From an uncultured Acidimicrobiaceae bacterium (GTDB lineage: Bacteria > Actinomycetota > Acidimicrobiia > Acidimicrobiales > Ilumatobacteraceae), in contig CAIXHI010000298.1 in NCBI GenBank assembly GCA_903919215.1, positions 1 through 8,379 on the forward strand: a stretch of DNA of 8,379 nt, written 5' to 3'. The number at the start of each line of letters is the position of its first letter. The first letter of the stretch is position 1. The translations under genes and the position numbers were made by a program. Below are positions 7,245 to 8,379 of the stretch, one piece after another. The notes beneath the pieces were generated by a model, which saw only the letters and a program-made list of their open reading frames with translations, made no database searches and was not told the DNA's origin.

Positions 7245-7245
7245 G
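7242..7245. other. CATG shared by divergent start codons
   Basis: CATG supplies the ATG of the leftward glycosyltransferase (7244-7242) and, on the other strand, the most upstream plausible ATG of the rightward HAD gene (7243-7245). If both are used, the two 5' ends touch and the promoters must lie within each other's coding sequence. If the HAD gene starts at 7294 or 7300, about 50 bases are left between them. Confidence 0.5.
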
Positions 7246-7293
7246 GATGCCAACCTAGCAATGCTGGCGCCCGCTGGGCCGGGCGAGCAGACT

Positions 7294-7962
7294 GTGCGGG
7301 TGACGATCCGGGGCGTGCTGTTTGACTTCGGCAACACGCTGTTCGCCCACGCTCCACTGGTCGAGGTGATCGAGGCCGAGGCGCGGGCGCTCGGCCACTC
7401 GGTGACGGCCGACTGGGCGCACGCGCTCGCCGAACGCGTCCAGCGCGACGCGCACACACCGCAGGAACTGGCCCATCAACGCGACCTCGATGCGCTGGTG
7501 TGGGCGGCGCGCTGGCCACTGCTGTATTCGGCAGGCGACGGCGAGGTTCCTGGCTTGGGTGCGGCGTTGTACCGCTCGATGCACGCTCCCAGCGAGTGGT
7601 GGCCGTACGCCTCGACGGAGCGCACGTTGGCCGCGTTGAGCGCCGCAGGTGTGCCCATCGGGGTCGTGTCGAACACCGGGTGGGATGTGCGGGCCGTGTG
7701 TGCACACCACGGCCTCGCTCGGTACATCGACACGTTCGTGCTGTCCTACGAGGTTGGCGACGTCAAGCCATCCGCGGGCATCTTCCTGCGGGCCTGCCTT
7801 GACCTGGGTGTCGATCCGATCGACACGCTGATGGTGGGCGACGACCCAGTGGCCGATGCCGGTGCGGTTGGGGCCGGTCTGACCACATTGCTGGTTCCGG
7901 CCATGGGCCCGGGTGCCGAGAACGGAGTGCATCTCGCGCTACGAATCGCGAACGTTGCGTGA
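7294..7962 (+). CDS. HAD-superfamily hydrolase
   Basis: This is a haloacid dehalogenase-like hydrolase of about 222 residues, probably a small-molecule phosphatase; the substrate is unknown. Motif I is VLFDFGNTL (8-16) with nucleophile Asp11. The usual second Asp two positions later is Gly13. Motif II is VVSNTGW with Ser126, motif III is the Lys158 of GDVKPSAGIF, and motif IV is MVGDDPVAD with Asp183, Asp184 and Asp188. A helical cap domain lies between motifs I and II (about 20-105), giving a subfamily I arrangement. The start is uncertain: ATG at 7243 or 7261 and GTG at 7294 or 7300 are all in frame. I chose 7294 because GGGCGAG lies six bases upstream and family members usually begin just before motif I. 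The residues between 7243 and 7294 are Ala/Pro/Gly-rich and not family-like. The gene is followed 77 bases later by pyrG in the same direction. Confidence 0.88.
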   Translation: MRVTIRGVLFDFGNTLFAHAPLVEVIEAEARALGHSVTADWAHALAERVQRDAHTPQELAHQRDLDALVWAARWPLLYSAGDGEVPGLGAALYRSMHAPSEWWPYASTERTLAALSAAGVPIGVVSNTGWDVRAVCAHHGLARYIDTFVLSYEVGDVKPSAGIFLRACLDLGVDPIDTLMVGDDPVADAGAVGAGLTTLLVPAMGPGAENGVHLALRIANVA

Positions 7963-7966
7963 GCAT

Positions 7967-7978
7967 CCGCGCGCGCGG
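7967..7978. repeat. 12-bp perfect GC palindrome after the HAD gene
   Basis: CCGCGCGCGCGG, four bases after the HAD stop codon, is its own reverse complement. It has no loop of its own and no following T-tract, so it is not a canonical intrinsic terminator. It may be chance in a GC-rich genome, or a weak transcript-end structure. Confidence 0.35.
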
Positions 7979-7990
7979 CTGTGAAGGGGG

Positions 7991-7996
7991 TACGAT
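7991..7996 (+). promoter_or_regulatory. Possible -10 element for pyrG
   Basis: TACGAT fits the actinobacterial housekeeping -10 pattern (TANNNT) and lies 43 bases before the pyrG ATG, in one of the few non-coding gaps of the window. No TTGACA-like -35 is found at normal spacing (7968-7973 is CGCGCG), so the call rests on the -10 alone. Confidence 0.3.
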
Positions 7997-8024
7997 GCAA
8001 TCCCGTTATCAGTTCACCTGAAGC

Positions 8025-8030
8025 GGAGGG
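8025..8030 (+). promoter_or_regulatory. Shine-Dalgarno site for pyrG
   Basis: GGAGGG lies nine bases before the ATG at 8040. It is the strongest ribosome binding site in the window and fixes the pyrG start. Confidence 0.8.
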
Positions 8031-8039
8031 TTTCACGCC

Positions 8040-8379
8040 ATGCCGAAGCACATTTTCGTGACCGGAGGCGTCGCCAGCTCTCTTGGCAAAGGCCTCACTG
8101 CGTCGTCGCTGGGGCGTCTGCTGAAGTTGCGTGGCCTCAAGGTCACGATGCAGAAGCTCGATCCGTACATCAACGTCGATCCGGGCACGATGAACCCGTT
8201 CGAACACGGTGAAGTGTTCGTCACCGACGATGGCGGCGAGACCGACCTCGACCTCGGGCACTACGAGCGTTTCATCGACGAGCCGCTCACACGCAACTCG
8301 AACGCCACGACCGGCAGCATCTACCAGGCCGTGCTCGCCGCCGAGCGCCGGGGCGACTACTTGGGCAAGACCGTGCAGG
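8040..8379 (+). CDS. pyrG: CTP synthase (3' partial)
   Basis: CTP synthase makes CTP from UTP using ATP and glutamine, the last step of pyrimidine nucleotide synthesis. The visible 113 residues cover the start of the N-terminal amidoligase domain. They include the P-loop SSLGKG at 13-18 (Lys17, equivalent to E. coli Lys18), KLDPYINVDPGTMNPFEHGE at 39-58, and ETDLDLGHYERF at 67-78 (Asp71, equivalent to the Mg-binding Asp72 of E. coli). RRGDYLGKTVQ at 103-113 ends the window. The glutaminase domain lies beyond the right edge. The ATG at 8040 follows a strong Shine-Dalgarno site, and the first residues match the family start. pyrG is near tlyA-nadK-recN in M. tuberculosis too, so the linkage is old. 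No feature of CTP-dependent control is visible in the short leader. Confidence 0.97.
   Translation, partial: MPKHIFVTGGVASSLGKGLTASSLGRLLKLRGLKVTMQKLDPYINVDPGTMNPFEHGEVFVTDDGGETDLDLGHYERFIDEPLTRNSNATTGSIYQAVLAAERRGDYLGKTVQ

Noticed and set aside
6366..7325. Rightward 319-codon open frame
   Set aside because: It is antisense to the glycosyltransferase, rich in Arg, Gln and Glu as expected from a shadow frame, and has no recognisable domain.
7245..7457. N-terminal extension of the glycosyltransferase to 7457
   Set aside because: The extra 71 residues are antisense to the HAD motif I region and are Ser/Ala/Arg-rich. The natural protein starts just before the first membrane helix at 7244.
7967..7978. 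Intrinsic terminator between the HAD gene and pyrG
   Set aside because: The palindrome has no loop and no T-tract after it, so termination cannot be supported.

Overview
The window comes from a high-GC actinobacterium. Codons end mostly in G or C, GTG starts are common, and genes are packed with 4-base overlaps. The MurJ sequence resembles the actinobacterial type. The order tlyA-nadK-recN with pyrG nearby matches the Mycobacterium tuberculosis locus Rv1694-Rv1699. Acidimicrobiia is a reasonable guess for the lineage, but that is inference from gene content only.

Layout. Bases 1-59 are the Lys/Ala/Pro-rich tail of an upstream protein. A rightward block follows: tlyA (rRNA 2'-O-methyltransferase), nadK (NAD kinase), recN (SMC-like DNA repair ATPase) and murJ (lipid II flippase). 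Three of the four junctions in this block are GTGA overlaps and the fourth is a stop codon directly followed by ATG. The block therefore looks like one translationally coupled transcript that started upstream of the window. Next comes a leftward two-gene unit: a GT-C (family 39-like) membrane glycosyltransferase followed 15 bases later by a PAP2/AUR1-like membrane phosphatase or phosphotransferase. A rightward HAD-family hydrolase then starts almost back-to-back with the glycosyltransferase. Last is the first 113 codons of pyrG (CTP synthase), with its own clear Shine-Dalgarno sequence.

The genes are mostly core functions: ribosome methylation, NADP supply, recombinational repair, peptidoglycan precursor export and CTP synthesis. 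The glycosyltransferase/PAP2 pair suggests cell-envelope lipid or glycan work. In M. tuberculosis, Rv1697 and Rv1698 lie between recN and pyrG; here murJ, the leftward envelope pair and the HAD gene occupy that space.

The one real anomaly is the convergent junction of murJ and the PAP2 gene near 4865-4955. Neither gene has an in-frame stop there. The murJ frame stays open to 5690, through the whole PAP2 gene in antisense, and the PAP2 frame stays open leftward to 3636, deep inside murJ. The two frames share the same codon boundaries. Either a small indel has removed the natural stops, or the genes truly overlap tail to tail. I see no CRISPR array, insertion sequence, tRNA, rRNA or clear new system.
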